Notes: a model not told the origin generated them from the sequence alone. A stretch of 64,000 nt of DNA from CAINVV01 sp964506325 (GCA_964506325.1 CAZDLO010000002.1:53145-117144); one strand, 5' to 3'. Positions 27,401-36,916 are shown, counted from the stretch's first letter. Numbers and translations are program-made.

Positions 27401-28843
27401 ATGAAAAGTATACTGTTGCTTGCTTCTGTTTTATACCTGTTCGTTTCCTGTAATAACTGTTCAGGGAAAAATGGTCCTGCAGTCTACCCGGATAAACCGG
27501 AAGGCTCGGCCAGGACAGATGTTAGTGCCTGGATTACCTCCCCGCAGGCAGGTATTCTTTTCAAACAGCAAATAAGCAGCCTGATATTTGAAAGTTCAAC
27601 CAATGCTGAAGCAATAATTGAGGTGGATACTGCCCAGGTTTTTCAGGAGATCGACGGTTTTGGAAACTGCCTGACTGGGGGTAGTGCAATTTTATTGAAC
27701 GGCATGGAGTCTTCATCCCGCAAAGCCCTGTTAACGGAGCTTTTTGCAACCGATGGGGCAAATATCGGCATCAGCTACCTTCGCATTAGTATTGGTGCCT
27801 CCGATTTAAGCGACAGGGTTTTTTCGTACAATGATCTTCCTGCCGGACAAACCGATCCTGATATGGCCCGGTTTACTATTGAAATGGAGAAAAAAGATAT
27901 GATTCCTGTCCTGAAGGAAATCCTGAATATAAATCCGACCATAAAAATTTTAGGATCACCCTGGTCACCTCCGGTTTGGATGAAAACGAATCAGAATTCA
28001 AAAGGTGGAAGTCTCAAGCCGGAGTATTATGACGCTTATGCACTTTATTTTGTGAAGTACATCCAGGCGATGAAAGCAGAAGGCATCAACATCGATGCAA
28101 TAACGATACAGAATGAGCCATTACATCCTGGTAATCAGCCGAGTATGCTGATGTTGGCAAATGAGCAGGCAGATTTCATAAAAAGAAGTCTTGGACCTGC
28201 TTTTAAAAAGGCTTCTCTAAGCACAAAAATTATCGTGTATGATCACAATGCAGACAGGCCGGATTATCCCATGACTCTGCTTAATGATCCGGAGGTAGCC
28301 AAATATGTTGATGGTTCAGCCTTTCACCTTTATAGCGGAACAATTGATGCCCTTTCAACCGTGCATAATGCCTTCCCGCTCAAAAATCTTTATTTCACTG
28401 AACAGTGGATTGGTTCACCAGGCCATCTTCCCGAGGATCTGGCCTGGCATATTCGAACACTTATTATCGGAGCTACCCGTAACTGGTCACGAAATGTGCT
28501 GGAATGGAACCTGGCAGCTGACTCTGGAAACGACCCCCATACGGTAGGTGGCTGTGACCAGTGCCTCGGTACAGTGACGGTCAGCGGGAATAGTTTTGTC
28601 CGAAATCCTGCCTATTATATCCTTGCCCATGCGGCCAAATTTGTCAGGCCCGGATCTTTCCGTATTCATTCAAATTTGCCGGATGGATTGCCCAATGTGG
28701 CTTTTGTAACTCCAAATCAACAAAAAGTATTAATTGTCCTGAATGATAGTGGAAATCAAAAAAAATTCAACTTAAAATTTAAAGGGAAAATTGTAAAAAT
28801 ACAGCTTGATAAGGGTTCTGTTGGTACTTTCGTCTGGCAGTAA
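27401..28843 (+). CDS. GH30-family glucanase/glucosidase, lipoprotein
   Basis: 480 residues; lipobox LFVSC (Cys17). TIM barrel with side beta-domain of GH30: IDGFGNCLTGGSA, YLRISIGASD, ILGSPWSPPVWMKTN, AITIQNEPLHPG with acid/base E239, and LYFTEQWIG with nucleophile E334; GGCDQCLG is another family mark. GH30 members from laminarin loci (subfamily 3 type) remove beta-1,6-linked glucose or gentio-units, so it probably trims side branches left by GH16. The subfamily is inferred from context. It is the last gene of the locus and faces the purA-pncB operon; no strong terminator is seen in the 48-bp gap. Confidence 0.92.
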   Translation: MKSILLLASVLYLFVSCNNCSGKNGPAVYPDKPEGSARTDVSAWITSPQAGILFKQQISSLIFESSTNAEAIIEVDTAQVFQEIDGFGNCLTGGSAILLNGMESSSRKALLTELFATDGANIGISYLRISIGASDLSDRVFSYNDLPAGQTDPDMARFTIEMEKKDMIPVLKEILNINPTIKILGSPWSPPVWMKTNQNSKGGSLKPEYYDAYALYFVKYIQAMKAEGINIDAITIQNEPLHPGNQPSMLMLANEQADFIKRSLGPAFKKASLSTKIIVYDHNADRPDYPMTLLNDPEVAKYVDGSAFHLYSGTIDALSTVHNAFPLKNLYFTEQWIGSPGHLPEDLAWHIRTLIIGATRNWSRNVLEWNLAADSGNDPHTVGGCDQCLGTVTVSGNSFVRNPAYYILAHAAKFVRPGSFRIHSNLPDGLPNVAFVTPNQQKVLIVLNDSGNQKKFNLKFKGKIVKIQLDKGSVGTFVWQ

Positions 28844-28891
28844 TACCGGGCCATCCGCCTTTTCACCCGTGTCACTTCATTCCTGAACTCA

Positions 28892-30319
28892 TCACTCATA
28901 TCTCCTCCTGTAGCCCTCAGACAACTCATTCCGCAGTTTCATCAGCTTTTCAGAAATTCCAACTTTAAAGATATGCGGCATTATGAATCTTTTATGCTCT
29001 TCCGGAAGTTGTCCGGCTCGCCTGGAGAGATATTGGTAACATTCTGCCGCCGAGGGCATATTGTGGAGGATTTCTCCGTTGTCGTACACCGGAATGAGGA
29101 GCTGTTCCCTGTTTAACTGACATACGCGGGTTTTTTTATCAGGTTGAACAGGATGATACAACCATTCGCACTTTCCGGGTATCTCATCATCCAGGAGAAT
29201 GCCATCCCGGTAGATATTACCCTCTTCGTCGAAGAAGCGCCATGTCATTTTTTTGCCAGGCAAGGTATTTTTTTCAATATTTTCCGAGATTTTCATACTC
29301 GGCTTGCCGGCACATTCACATAGTTTGTAAATGCCATCAAGAGATGCATCAGGTTTGCCTGTTACCAGTTCTGTCCCTACTCCAAAACCATCAATGGGAG
29401 CACCCTGGTCTTCAAGACTTTTGATTACATATTCATTCAGCTGATTGGAAACTATAATTTTAACATAGTTCAACCCTTCTTTGTCGAGCATTTTTCTTGT
29501 TTTTTTGCTCAAATAGGCAAAGTCTCCGCTGTCGAGCCTGATTGCAACCAGTCGTTCACCTCTCTGTTCCATCTCTTTGGCTATCACAATGGAATTTGGA
29601 ACTCCGCTCCGGAGGGTATCGTAAGTGTCGGCGAGCAGGATGGTGTTTTTAGGGTTGATCCCTGCATAGGTGCGAAATGCCGACTGTTCATTTTCAAAAC
29701 TTTGTACCCAGCTGTGGGCCATTGTTCCTGATACAGGGATATCATATAGAAAACCTGCCTGGACATTGGATGTTGAGGAGGCTCCCCCTATGACAGCAGC
29801 CCTGCTGGCTTGTAATCCGCCAAATCCGTGAGACCTGCGCAAACCGAAATCTGAAAATGTTTTACCGTTGGCAGCCAGCTTTATCCTGAAGGCTTTCGTA
29901 GCTATAAGAGATTGAAAGTTAAGGATGTTCAGAAGGAGGGATTCTATAAGTTGAGCTTCAATGATATCTGCCTCGATTCTCACAATGGGTTCATTCGGAA
30001 AAACAAGTTCGCCTTCCCTGGCTGCAAGTATTTTTCCTTTGAAGCGGAATTTTTTCAGGTAGGACAGAAATTCAGATTTTAGTCCCTGCTTTTTCAGATA
30101 ATCGATAGCTTCCTCATCGTAGGTAAATGATTTCAGCTGCCCGAGTAAGTCGGCCAGCCCTGCAAAAACAAGGAACCCCCCGTTGAAGGGATTTGTGCGG
30201 AAGAAGTAATCAAATACTGCCTTTTCTCCATGTTTACCGGCATAAAAGTACCCCTGGGCCATTGAGAGCTCATAAAAATCTGTATACAAGCCACTGACAA
30301 ATTCAGGCGGTGCGACCAT
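28892..30319 (-). CDS. pncB: Nicotinate phosphoribosyltransferase
   Basis: Converts nicotinate and PRPP to nicotinate mononucleotide in NAD salvage, with ATP hydrolysis. 475 residues. Motifs: SGLYTDFYELSMAQGYF at the start, FGLRRSHGFGG, VSGTMAHSWVQSF with the phosphorylated His, VAIRLDSGDFAYLSKK and the product-binding GVGTELVTGKPD. It begins 1 bp after the purA stop codon and so is in the same message. A PncA-like hydrolase at 56836 could feed it nicotinate. Confidence 0.95.
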   Translation of the reverse strand: MVAPPEFVSGLYTDFYELSMAQGYFYAGKHGEKAVFDYFFRTNPFNGGFLVFAGLADLLGQLKSFTYDEEAIDYLKKQGLKSEFLSYLKKFRFKGKILAAREGELVFPNEPIVRIEADIIEAQLIESLLLNILNFQSLIATKAFRIKLAANGKTFSDFGLRRSHGFGGLQASRAAVIGGASSTSNVQAGFLYDIPVSGTMAHSWVQSFENEQSAFRTYAGINPKNTILLADTYDTLRSGVPNSIVIAKEMEQRGERLVAIRLDSGDFAYLSKKTRKMLDKEGLNYVKIIVSNQLNEYVIKSLEDQGAPIDGFGVGTELVTGKPDASLDGIYKLCECAGKPSMKISENIEKNTLPGKKMTWRFFDEEGNIYRDGILLDDEIPGKCEWLYHPVQPDKKTRVCQLNREQLLIPVYDNGEILHNMPSAAECYQYLSRRAGQLPEEHKRFIMPHIFKVGISEKLMKLRNELSEGYRRRYE

Positions 30320-30320
30320 T

Positions 30321-31589
30321 TTATCTTTCTATGGTTTGTGACCGGTTTGGGCCAACGGAGACTATGGTAATCGGTACTTTGAGATAATCCTCGATAAACT
30401 TAATGTAATAACTTAAGGCTGATGGGAATTTGGAAACATGATCCACTCCAGTCAGGTCAGTTTTCCAACCCTCAAGCTCCTGGTAAACCGGAACAACCTG
30501 TTCGTCAATTTCATTCGGAAAATCTTCGGTCAATTCGCCTGCAATAGAATAGGAGGTGCAGATTTTTATTTTTTCAAATTGATCCATAACATCTGCCTTC
30601 ATCATTATGAGGTCAGTTGCACCATTGATCATGATGGCATATCTAAGGGCTACAAGGTCAAGCCAGCCGCAGCGACGTGGCCTTCCAGTTGTTGAACCGT
30701 ATTCATTACCTATCCTGCGAAGAGTTTCACCTGTTTCGTCCAACAGTTCAGTTGGGAAAGGACCGCTTCCTACTCTTGTACAGTATGCTTTGAAAATGCC
30801 GTACACCTTTCCTATTTTATTCGGTGCGATTCCAAGCCCGGTACAGGCACCGGCAGCAATGGTGTTCGAGGATGTCACAAAGGGGTAGGAGCCAAAATCT
30901 ATGTCAAGCATGGTCCCCTGGGCACCTTCTGCGATGATTGATTTTCCGGCGAGTAATTGATTGTTGATAAAATGCTCACTGTCAATTAATTGAAATTGTT
31001 TGATTACCTCAATGCCTTCAAACCACTCTTTTTCGTAGTCATCCAGGGCCTGTTTGTAATCAAAGTTGTAGAACTTGGTCAGCATTTCGATATGCTGGTC
31101 GACCCTGTTCCTGTATTTAGCGTTGAAATCTTTGAGTATATCGCCAATCCGAAGGCCATCCCGGCCTATTTTGTCCCGGTAGGTAGGACCTATTCCTTTG
31201 AGCGTTGATCCTATTTTGGAATCACCCTTCGCACTTTCTGATGCAGCATCCAGCAGCCTGTGCGTAGGCAGTATCAGGTGGGCCTTTTTAGAGATGTAAA
31301 GGTTTTTTGTAAGGTCAAATCCCAGGTTTTTAAGAGACTGAATCTCTCTTTTGAAAATTGAAGGGTCAATTACAACACCGTTACCGATAATATTGATCTT
31401 GTCCCCACGGAATATTCCGGATGGAATGGTGTGGAGAACATGTTTTATGTTATTGAATTCAAGAGTATGACCGGCATTGGGTCCTCCCTGAAAACGGGTG
31501 ATGACATCATACCTGGGAGTCAATACATCCACAACTTTTCCCTTACCTTCGTCTCCCCATTGAAGACCCAACAATACATCAACTTGCAT
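30321..31589 (-). CDS. purA: Adenylosuccinate synthetase
   Basis: Joins IMP and aspartate with GTP to make adenylosuccinate on the way to AMP. 422 residues, normal. Motifs: VDVLLGLQWGDEGKGKVVD with the catalytic Asp and Lys at the N-terminus, GGPNAGHTL, GIGPTYRDKIGRDGLR, GAQGTMLDIDFG, GSTTGRPRRCGWLD. The operon order is purA then pncB. Its own -7 box lies at 31627-31634, downstream of the fur terminator, so it is transcribed apart from fur. Confidence 0.97.
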   Translation of the reverse strand: MQVDVLLGLQWGDEGKGKVVDVLTPRYDVITRFQGGPNAGHTLEFNNIKHVLHTIPSGIFRGDKINIIGNGVVIDPSIFKREIQSLKNLGFDLTKNLYISKKAHLILPTHRLLDAASESAKGDSKIGSTLKGIGPTYRDKIGRDGLRIGDILKDFNAKYRNRVDQHIEMLTKFYNFDYKQALDDYEKEWFEGIEVIKQFQLIDSEHFINNQLLAGKSIIAEGAQGTMLDIDFGSYPFVTSSNTIAAGACTGLGIAPNKIGKVYGIFKAYCTRVGSGPFPTELLDETGETLRRIGNEYGSTTGRPRRCGWLDLVALRYAIMINGATDLIMMKADVMDQFEKIKICTSYSIAGELTEDFPNEIDEQVVPVYQELEGWKTDLTGVDHVSKFPSALSYYIKFIEDYLKVPITIVSVGPNRSQTIER

Positions 31590-31626
31590 CTGAATATTTT
31601 TAAAATGACGGATTAGACAAACCTGA

Positions 31627-31634
31627 CAAAATTA
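31627..31634 (-). promoter_or_regulatory. Bacteroidota -7 promoter box for purA-pncB
   Basis: TAATTTTG on the minus strand is an exact TAnnTTTG match 37 bp before the purA ATG and between the fur terminator and purA. Confidence 0.5.
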
Positions 31635-31660
31635 ACCGATTTTTGACAGAAAGGCATAAA

Positions 31661-31684
31661 AAAACCTCTTAAAAGAGGTCTTTT
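31661..31684 (-). terminator. Terminator after the Fur-family gene
   Basis: On the minus strand ACCTCTT and AAGAGGT (31664-31670, 31673-31679) form a short stem followed by a run of T (31663 downward). The plus strand also carries T after the stem, so it may work both ways. Confidence 0.7.
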
Positions 31685-31703
31685 TACATATTTTTTCCCG
31701 GTC

Positions 31704-32150
31704 TTAATTGATCTCTTCCGATTCGCCGTAAAGATAGAGGGAGTGGTGTGACAACTTGAAATTATGTGCGGCACAGGCATCTTCAATGATTTGCCTGATA
31801 CGCTCGTCATGAAACTCAGTGACTTTTCCGCTGCGGATATCAATCAGATGGTCGTGCTGAGTTGTGGCCAGTGTTTTTTCAAACTGCGCAATGTTCTTTC
31901 CAAACTGGTGTTTAACAACCAGTTTGCAGTCGAGCAGAATTTCGATGGTATTGTACAACGTAGCCCTGCTGACCCTGTAATTCTTATTTTTCATTGAGAT
32001 ATAGAGAGTCTCAATATCAAAATGTCCGTCACGTGAATATATTTCGTCTAAAATAGCATAGCGCTCAGGTGTCTTGCGATGACCATTTCTTTCAAGGTAC
32101 TCCGTGAAAATATTCTTTACTGTTTCTTTATTTTTTTGCATGCTATTCAT
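31704..32150 (-). CDS. Fur/PerR-family metal-dependent transcription regulator
   Basis: 148 residues. Winged-helix N-terminus with RKTPERYAILDEIYSRDGHFDIETLY and the recognition region RVSRATLYNTIEILL; C-terminal dimer domain with the metal-site TTQHDHLIDIRSGKVTEFHDE (H99, H101, H114) and later H135/H136. The CxxC pair of structural-zinc type Fur proteins is absent (HDHLID in place of HDHLxC). It may sense iron, peroxide or another metal; which one cannot be told. It has its own -7 box at 32176-32183 and its own terminator, so it is a single-gene unit upstream of purA. Confidence 0.9.
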   Translation of the reverse strand: MNSMQKNKETVKNIFTEYLERNGHRKTPERYAILDEIYSRDGHFDIETLYISMKNKNYRVSRATLYNTIEILLDCKLVVKHQFGKNIAQFEKTLATTQHDHLIDIRSGKVTEFHDERIRQIIEDACAAHNFKLSHHSLYLYGESEEIN

Positions 32151-32175
32151 ACTTAAACTAAGTTAAAATAGACCC

Positions 32176-32183
32176 CAAAGATA
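32176..32183 (-). promoter_or_regulatory. Bacteroidota -7 promoter box for the Fur-family gene
   Basis: TATCTTTG on the minus strand is an exact TAnnTTTG match 25 bp before the ATG. The upstream DNA (32184-32230) is very A/T rich. Confidence 0.5.
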
Positions 32184-32406
32184 ATTTTTATTTTTATCAA
32201 TAATATGGAATAAAAAAAAATCTGCTCTTTTTCTGATTTTTTTTTATTCCGGGTCTACAGTGTTCATTTACAGTTTGGGTTGGGATTGAAAGACAATAAT
32301 AAATTGGACTTTCAGTCAAAAAATCTGGTTGTTTACTCGCCTGAAAGCAAAAATACAACCATAAGCATTTATCTTAAAGATAGATTTTTGGTATCCTGAT
32401 ACCCCA

Positions 32407-33243
32407 TTATTTTGTGGCCCTGATTACCCCCCTGAAATAACCTATTGACTCTGCTATTGACAGGAAAGGATCAGTCATGTTTATTTCGTTTTCAAGACTG
32501 CATACTCCTGTATATCCCACCTTTCTGAGCATTTTGACAAAAGACGTGATATCAATGATGCCACGGCCCATTTCCAGGGAATATCCAAGCTTGGTTGATC
32601 CGGTAACATCTTTGATGTGAATATCAAAGACTCTAGCCTGGTATTTCTTCAGGTCGGCCACCGGATCTTTACCGTTTCTGGTATCGTGACCAATATCAAG
32701 GCACATTCCTATGCGCGGATCCAGATCTTTTACATGGTTCCAGACATCTTCGGCATCAGGATAAGTTTTGATATCAGGACCATGAAGGTGGATGGCAAAA
32801 TTGTAGCCATATTCTTTTACTTTTTTGTCAACATAGGGGAGAAGTTCGTAATTGGGAACCCCGATGATAAGTTTGACACCTACTCTTTTGGCATACTCAA
32901 ATGCACGGTCTATTTCTGCCTCCGACTTCATATAGATTGGTCCAACAGCGTACCCGGTAACATTTTTTTGCTTCAGCTTGGCATGAAAGGCAGCAATCTG
33001 TTCCTCATTGCTCGATAATGGTAAATGGAAATCCTTGATACAAAGATATTGAACGTTAACCTTTTGCATGGTTTCCAGTGTTTTTTCCAGGTCGAATTTG
33101 GCAAAAGTAAAGCCTGCCATGCCTATTTTAAATTTTTCTCCGGTTTCAGGTGGAGGTTGCGGGCCCGGGCGGGTCGCCTGTGAAAAGACGGCTTGCGTGG
33201 CAGTCAGAAGGAGAGCCATTAAAAACAAGGATACTTTGTACAT
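32407..33243 (-). CDS. Exported sugar phosphate isomerase/epimerase-like TIM-barrel protein
   Basis: 278 residues with a signal peptide (1 to about 21, TATQAVFSQ), so periplasmic. The rest is an AP-endonuclease-2/xylose-isomerase-like barrel: GMAGFTFAKFDLEKTLETM, YLCIKDFHLPL, HLHGPD, GMCLDIGHDTRNGKDP, VFDIHIKDVTG, LEMGRGIIDI and VCSLENE, carrying the usual Glu/Asp/His metal ligands. Family members are isomerases, epimerases or dehydratases of sugars; the export of one is common in Bacteroidota but its reaction is not fixed. It is divergent from the rhamnose mutarotase-like gene across 540 bp. Confidence 0.8.
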   Translation of the reverse strand: MYKVSLFLMALLLTATQAVFSQATRPGPQPPPETGEKFKIGMAGFTFAKFDLEKTLETMQKVNVQYLCIKDFHLPLSSNEEQIAAFHAKLKQKNVTGYAVGPIYMKSEAEIDRAFEYAKRVGVKLIIGVPNYELLPYVDKKVKEYGYNFAIHLHGPDIKTYPDAEDVWNHVKDLDPRIGMCLDIGHDTRNGKDPVADLKKYQARVFDIHIKDVTGSTKLGYSLEMGRGIIDITSFVKMLRKVGYTGVCSLENEINMTDPFLSIAESIGYFRGVIRATK

Positions 33244-33783
33244 AGTGTTACATTTTTTACTGGTTGAACTTTCATTTATTCCGGATGCAAATAATCAGCA
33301 ATTCTCATTTTCAGGAATGATCAGTATAATGGTTGATACATCAGGAGCCTGATTTTGCCTTACGATGCAAATTTATCCAAAGAAAAATAAATTCAACAAT
33401 CAAAGGAAAGTTAATATTTCCCGATGCTGCGTATTGCTAAATTCAGCTGTCAGATATCCTTGTCGGGCCGGCAAATTCATCATTCGTGACGTTTTTTTTA
33501 GAATATTCCCTTTTATGAACTTACTGAAGAAAGTCCTTTCGCAACATGGAATTGAAGCACTGTGCCGAGATCCGGAACTGCGTTGAGGTTCCCGGATGCC
33601 TTAAATTTTTCTTATATATCGGGACCTGTTTCTCTTGCCGATTGGCGACAAACGATTAAATTTGATAGATCTTGCTTTTGCAGGAACAAACAATGCTTAC
33701 CGTGTTTAACCACCCTGTTTTTTAAAATGGTTTCCCGGATTTAAGCCATGCAGACAAAGATTAACCCAAAACCAGGAACTACT
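33244..33783. other. 540-bp intergenic region between divergent genes
   Basis: No convincing gene: short open frames here lack family features. It must hold the promoters of the exported isomerase-like gene (minus) and of the mutarotase-like gene (plus), but no exact TAnnTTTG box was found. Confidence 0.6.
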
Positions 33784-34098
33784 ATGATACGAAATGCTTT
33801 CAAAATGAAGTTGAAACCAGGATTTGAGCTAGAATACAAAAAGCGGCATGATGAGATCTGGCCGGAGCTGACAAAGGAATTGATGCTGGCCGGAGTTTGC
33901 GATTATTCCATTTTTCTGGACGAGGAATCCCTGACTTTGTTTGCTTTTCAGAAATTGACGGTTGAAAATTCAGCAGGATTGCTGCCACATACTGCTATAG
34001 TTAAGAAATGGTGGAAGTATATGGCAGATATCATGGAAACTAATCCTGATAATTCTCCGGTTTCCAGCACACTAAAAGAGGTATTTCACCAGGACTAG
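33784..34098 (+). CDS. rhaM: L-rhamnose mutarotase
   Basis: Interconverts alpha and beta anomers of L-rhamnose and related sugars. From the ATG at 33784 the protein has 104 residues, the same as E. coli RhaM; the earlier in-frame ATG at 33748 would add 12 residues with no family match. Motifs: MIRNAFKMKLKPG, EYKKRHDEIWPEL with the catalytic His, a WWKYMADIMETNPDNSP segment and EVFH near the end. Members of the DUF718 family are not always rhamnose-specific; L-fucose is possible. It leads a run of three genes in the same direction. Confidence 0.9.
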   Translation: MIRNAFKMKLKPGFELEYKKRHDEIWPELTKELMLAGVCDYSIFLDEESLTLFAFQKLTVENSAGLLPHTAIVKKWWKYMADIMETNPDNSPVSSTLKEVFHQD

Positions 34099-34153
34099 GA
34101 AGCTTGGTTTTATAAATTCAGCTGTAAGAGTTATTATCTAATGCAAAAATGAC

Positions 34154-35266
34154 ATGAATTCGAGGGAAAGGGTTTTGAAGGCCTTCCGGAAGATTCCGGG
34201 ATTACCGGACAGGGTTCCTTTACAGTTCGACCTGTGCCGGCAGTTGGCCGATCATTTCGGAGAACTTTATGGGATTAAAGCCGGTTACACTGAAAATGTG
34301 TACGAAGATGTTACCTATCGTATTAGCGCCAACGAATTAAGGGTCGCTATGGGAAGCGATGTGATCATTACGGGCGCTTCGGTTTCTGATGATTTTCGAA
34401 TTGTCAGGGAGGCAGACGGAACCTGGCTCAATGAGTACAAGATGCGTATGCGACAGGGGGATATTTATGTTGAAGTTGTTGATTACCCTCTTTCAAAGGC
34501 TGAAACTGCCGAAGATATTCGCAACTATATCTTCCCTGATCCGGATGCCCCGGGGCGCTACCGCGATGCTGAGGCTGCTGTGCAAAAATTCAGGAATGAC
34601 TTCGTCGTGATTGGCGACATTGAGGTAACTGTCTTTTCATTGGCCCACCAGCTTGTTGGCATGGAAAAATTGCTGGTCGACATGATGATGGAGACTGAAT
34701 ATGTTGTTCCATTGTTCGAGGCATGTGCCGAATACCAGACCCGGATTGGCCTCAGGTTAATTGAAAAAGGTGTTGACGCAATCTGGTTCGGAGATGATTT
34801 CGGTACCCAGGTGAGTTTGTTAATTCCTCCGGAGACTTTTCGTGAGCAGTTGAAACCTGTCTACAAAAGGATGATTGACCGTTTCAGGGAGGCCAATCCG
34901 GAAATTATTCCGATACTTCATTGCGATGGAGCAGTGGCCGACCTTCTTGACGACATCCGTGAGATTGGGTTTGAAGTGTTCAACCCTGTTCAGCCTGGTG
35001 TGCCCGGACATTTGCCTTCCGATATGAAAGAGCGTTTTGGTGAAAAGTTTGTATTCTGGGGAGCCATTGACCAGCAGGACCTGTTGCCCAATGGTTCTGA
35101 TGAGGAGTTGGAAAAGGATATTGTTGAAAAGATCTCCATCCTGGGGAAAGGGGGAGGGTACATGATTGCCCCGGCGCATATCCTGCAGAATGATGTTTCA
35201 CCGGAACGTGTACTCAGGTTTATAGAATTGTGCAAAAAGCATGGAGTTTACGGATCTCCTGATTAA
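34154..35266 (+). CDS. Uroporphyrinogen decarboxylase (URO-D)-family protein, MtaA/CmuA type
   Basis: 370 residues with the URO-D barrel: SRERVLKAFRKIPGLPDRVP at the start, GDIEVTVFSLAHQLVGME, FGDDFGTQVSLLIPPETFREQL, then ILHCDGAVADLLDDI, whose His-x-Cys resembles the zinc site of the corrinoid methyltransferase branch (MtaA, CmuA), and a C-terminal APAHILQNDVSPERV. It is not a classical HemE. Genes of this branch often lie beside sugar genes in Bacteroidota and Planctomycetes, with unknown reaction. Here it lies 55 bp after the rhamnose mutarotase gene. Confidence 0.85.
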   Translation: MNSRERVLKAFRKIPGLPDRVPLQFDLCRQLADHFGELYGIKAGYTENVYEDVTYRISANELRVAMGSDVIITGASVSDDFRIVREADGTWLNEYKMRMRQGDIYVEVVDYPLSKAETAEDIRNYIFPDPDAPGRYRDAEAAVQKFRNDFVVIGDIEVTVFSLAHQLVGMEKLLVDMMMETEYVVPLFEACAEYQTRIGLRLIEKGVDAIWFGDDFGTQVSLLIPPETFREQLKPVYKRMIDRFREANPEIIPILHCDGAVADLLDDIREIGFEVFNPVQPGVPGHLPSDMKERFGEKFVFWGAIDQQDLLPNGSDEELEKDIVEKISILGKGGGYMIAPAHILQNDVSPERVLRFIELCKKHGVYGSPD

Positions 35267-35563
35267 AATGCCCGGAATTCCAGTTAGTTAATGCAGGTAT
35301 TAGGTGATAATTGTTATTTTTGAGTATGATCTTAATGCCGGAGCATTTGGACAATTGTTCTCAACCTGCCGCGTCAACTTCATTTTGAAATATTGGGTAT
35401 CGGCAGCACTGAACCCCGGGTTGTAACTCTGGACATTGTTTCCTTACAATATTTGTAAAATAAAATTGTTTTGCAAGTAATAGGAAAGACCTTAATTTAC
35501 TAACAGGCAGAAACATAATTCCCTGCAGATTCGACCATACAACTAAAAATAAAACTCTTAACG

Positions 35564-36916
35564 ATGAAAAAAAAATTTGCTGCAACATTCTTTGTCATAC
35601 TGTTTTTGACCTGTAGTATCCAAATTGCTGTCAATGCACAGATCGGAAAGCGTTTTCCTTCAGAGAAGAAAATTGTTACTGATAAGTTGACTGGAGCCCG
35701 GCTCACTTTTCTGACCAGCACACCTGCTGGAGATGGCAAGATTTACCAGACACACAGTCAGTGGACATCAGACGGCAAGTGGCTGATATTCAAGTCAGAA
35801 CGCGTTAAGGGCGAGGCAATGGCTGTAAATGAGGCTTCCGGTGAAATAGTTCAGGTTACAGAAGGAGGCTATGCCGGCATGCTGAACGTAGCCAGGAATT
35901 CCATGAAGCTCTATTTTATGAGGAAAATTGCTGCAGCTCCTGAAAAGAATTCACTGGAATGTGTGGAAGTTGATTTAGGTAAATTGTTTGCTGACAGTAA
36001 AGCCGGAAAGTTGCAGCCGGCATCCGTTTATCAGCGGGTATGCGGAACAACTCCTGAAGAACTCGAAGCAGGTGGGGATATGTCGCTGGATGGCGGTGAG
36101 GAATGGGCATGGTTCAGGGTCGGTGCTAATGGCGCCAGGAAACACCTGCCCGATGGTACAAAGATTGAAGGGAATTTTGGTTCGAGAAATATGGGCGCCG
36201 GTCCTGCCGGCATTGCCGGGATGAATATTGGCACCGGCGAAATAAAATATGTTGTTTCAGTCCCATTTCAGATCGGTCACATTCAAGGCAATCCCTGGGT
36301 GCCCAAGCAGATTTTATTTTGCTGGGAGACAGGAGGCAAAGCTCCCCAGCGCACCTGGATCGTAAATGCTGACGGGACTGGACTCAGGCCTCTGTATCCG
36401 GAGGCTTCCTACGAATGGATCACACATGAGGCGGTGATTACGCCTGGTGAAGTAGCCTTTGCCATGATGGGAGATCGCCGGATACCCAATTTTTCCGGAG
36501 AAAGTGTTACAGGTCCCGGGGCAACCATTGCTGATACCGGGAAAGTTGGATGGGGGTATTGTGCAACCCGTGAAAAACCTTCCGGACTGGGAATTGTCAA
36601 TATTAATACTCATGAGATGTATATCGCAGGGCAAATACCCAAAGGCAGTGGCTTCTGGCATGTAACAGGGTCGCAGGACGGCCGTTTTGTGGCAGGAGAC
36701 TGTTTTGACCGTGAAGTTTACCTGATTGACAGAAGGAACAACGAAATGATGCTGCTGACAGCTGGCCATAAAAAGACAGCTGCAGATCATCTGCATCCGA
36801 CCTTCAGCCCTGATGGTACCCGATTGGTAATACAAACGGCCATGTTGTCTGCAGACAACAAGACCATGAATATCTGTATTGTACCGGTACCGAAAAAGTG
36901 GCTGAAGAGGAAATAG
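35564..36916 (+). CDS. Secreted beta-propeller protein, oligogalacturonate-lyase-like (PL22 type)
   Basis: 450 residues with a signal peptide (1 to about 26, SIQIAVNAQIG). TolB/WD40-like propeller blades: HSQWTSDGKWLIFKSER, DMSLDGGEEWAWF, HLHPTFSPDGTRLVIQT. Conserved His-rich spots QIGHIQGNPW, ITHEAV, FWHVTGSQDGRF and AADHLHP match the metal-binding pattern of PL22 oligogalacturonate lyases, so breakdown of unsaturated or short galacturonides is possible, but the catalytic set cannot be proved by eye. Its neighbours rhaM and URO-D-like hint at pectin or rhamnogalacturonan sugars. It converges on relA/spoT. Confidence 0.7.
   Translation: MKKKFAATFFVILFLTCSIQIAVNAQIGKRFPSEKKIVTDKLTGARLTFLTSTPAGDGKIYQTHSQWTSDGKWLIFKSERVKGEAMAVNEASGEIVQVTEGGYAGMLNVARNSMKLYFMRKIAAAPEKNSLECVEVDLGKLFADSKAGKLQPASVYQRVCGTTPEELEAGGDMSLDGGEEWAWFRVGANGARKHLPDGTKIEGNFGSRNMGAGPAGIAGMNIGTGEIKYVVSVPFQIGHIQGNPWVPKQILFCWETGGKAPQRTWIVNADGTGLRPLYPEASYEWITHEAVITPGEVAFAMMGDRRIPNFSGESVTGPGATIADTGKVGWGYCATREKPSGLGIVNINTHEMYIAGQIPKGSGFWHVTGSQDGRFVAGDCFDREVYLIDRRNNEMMLLTAGHKKTAADHLHPTFSPDGTRLVIQTAMLSADNKTMNICIVPVPKKWLKRK

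Noticed and set aside
33365..33586. A 73-codon frame in the gap before rhaM
   Set aside because: No ribosome-binding or promoter context and no recognisable sequence.
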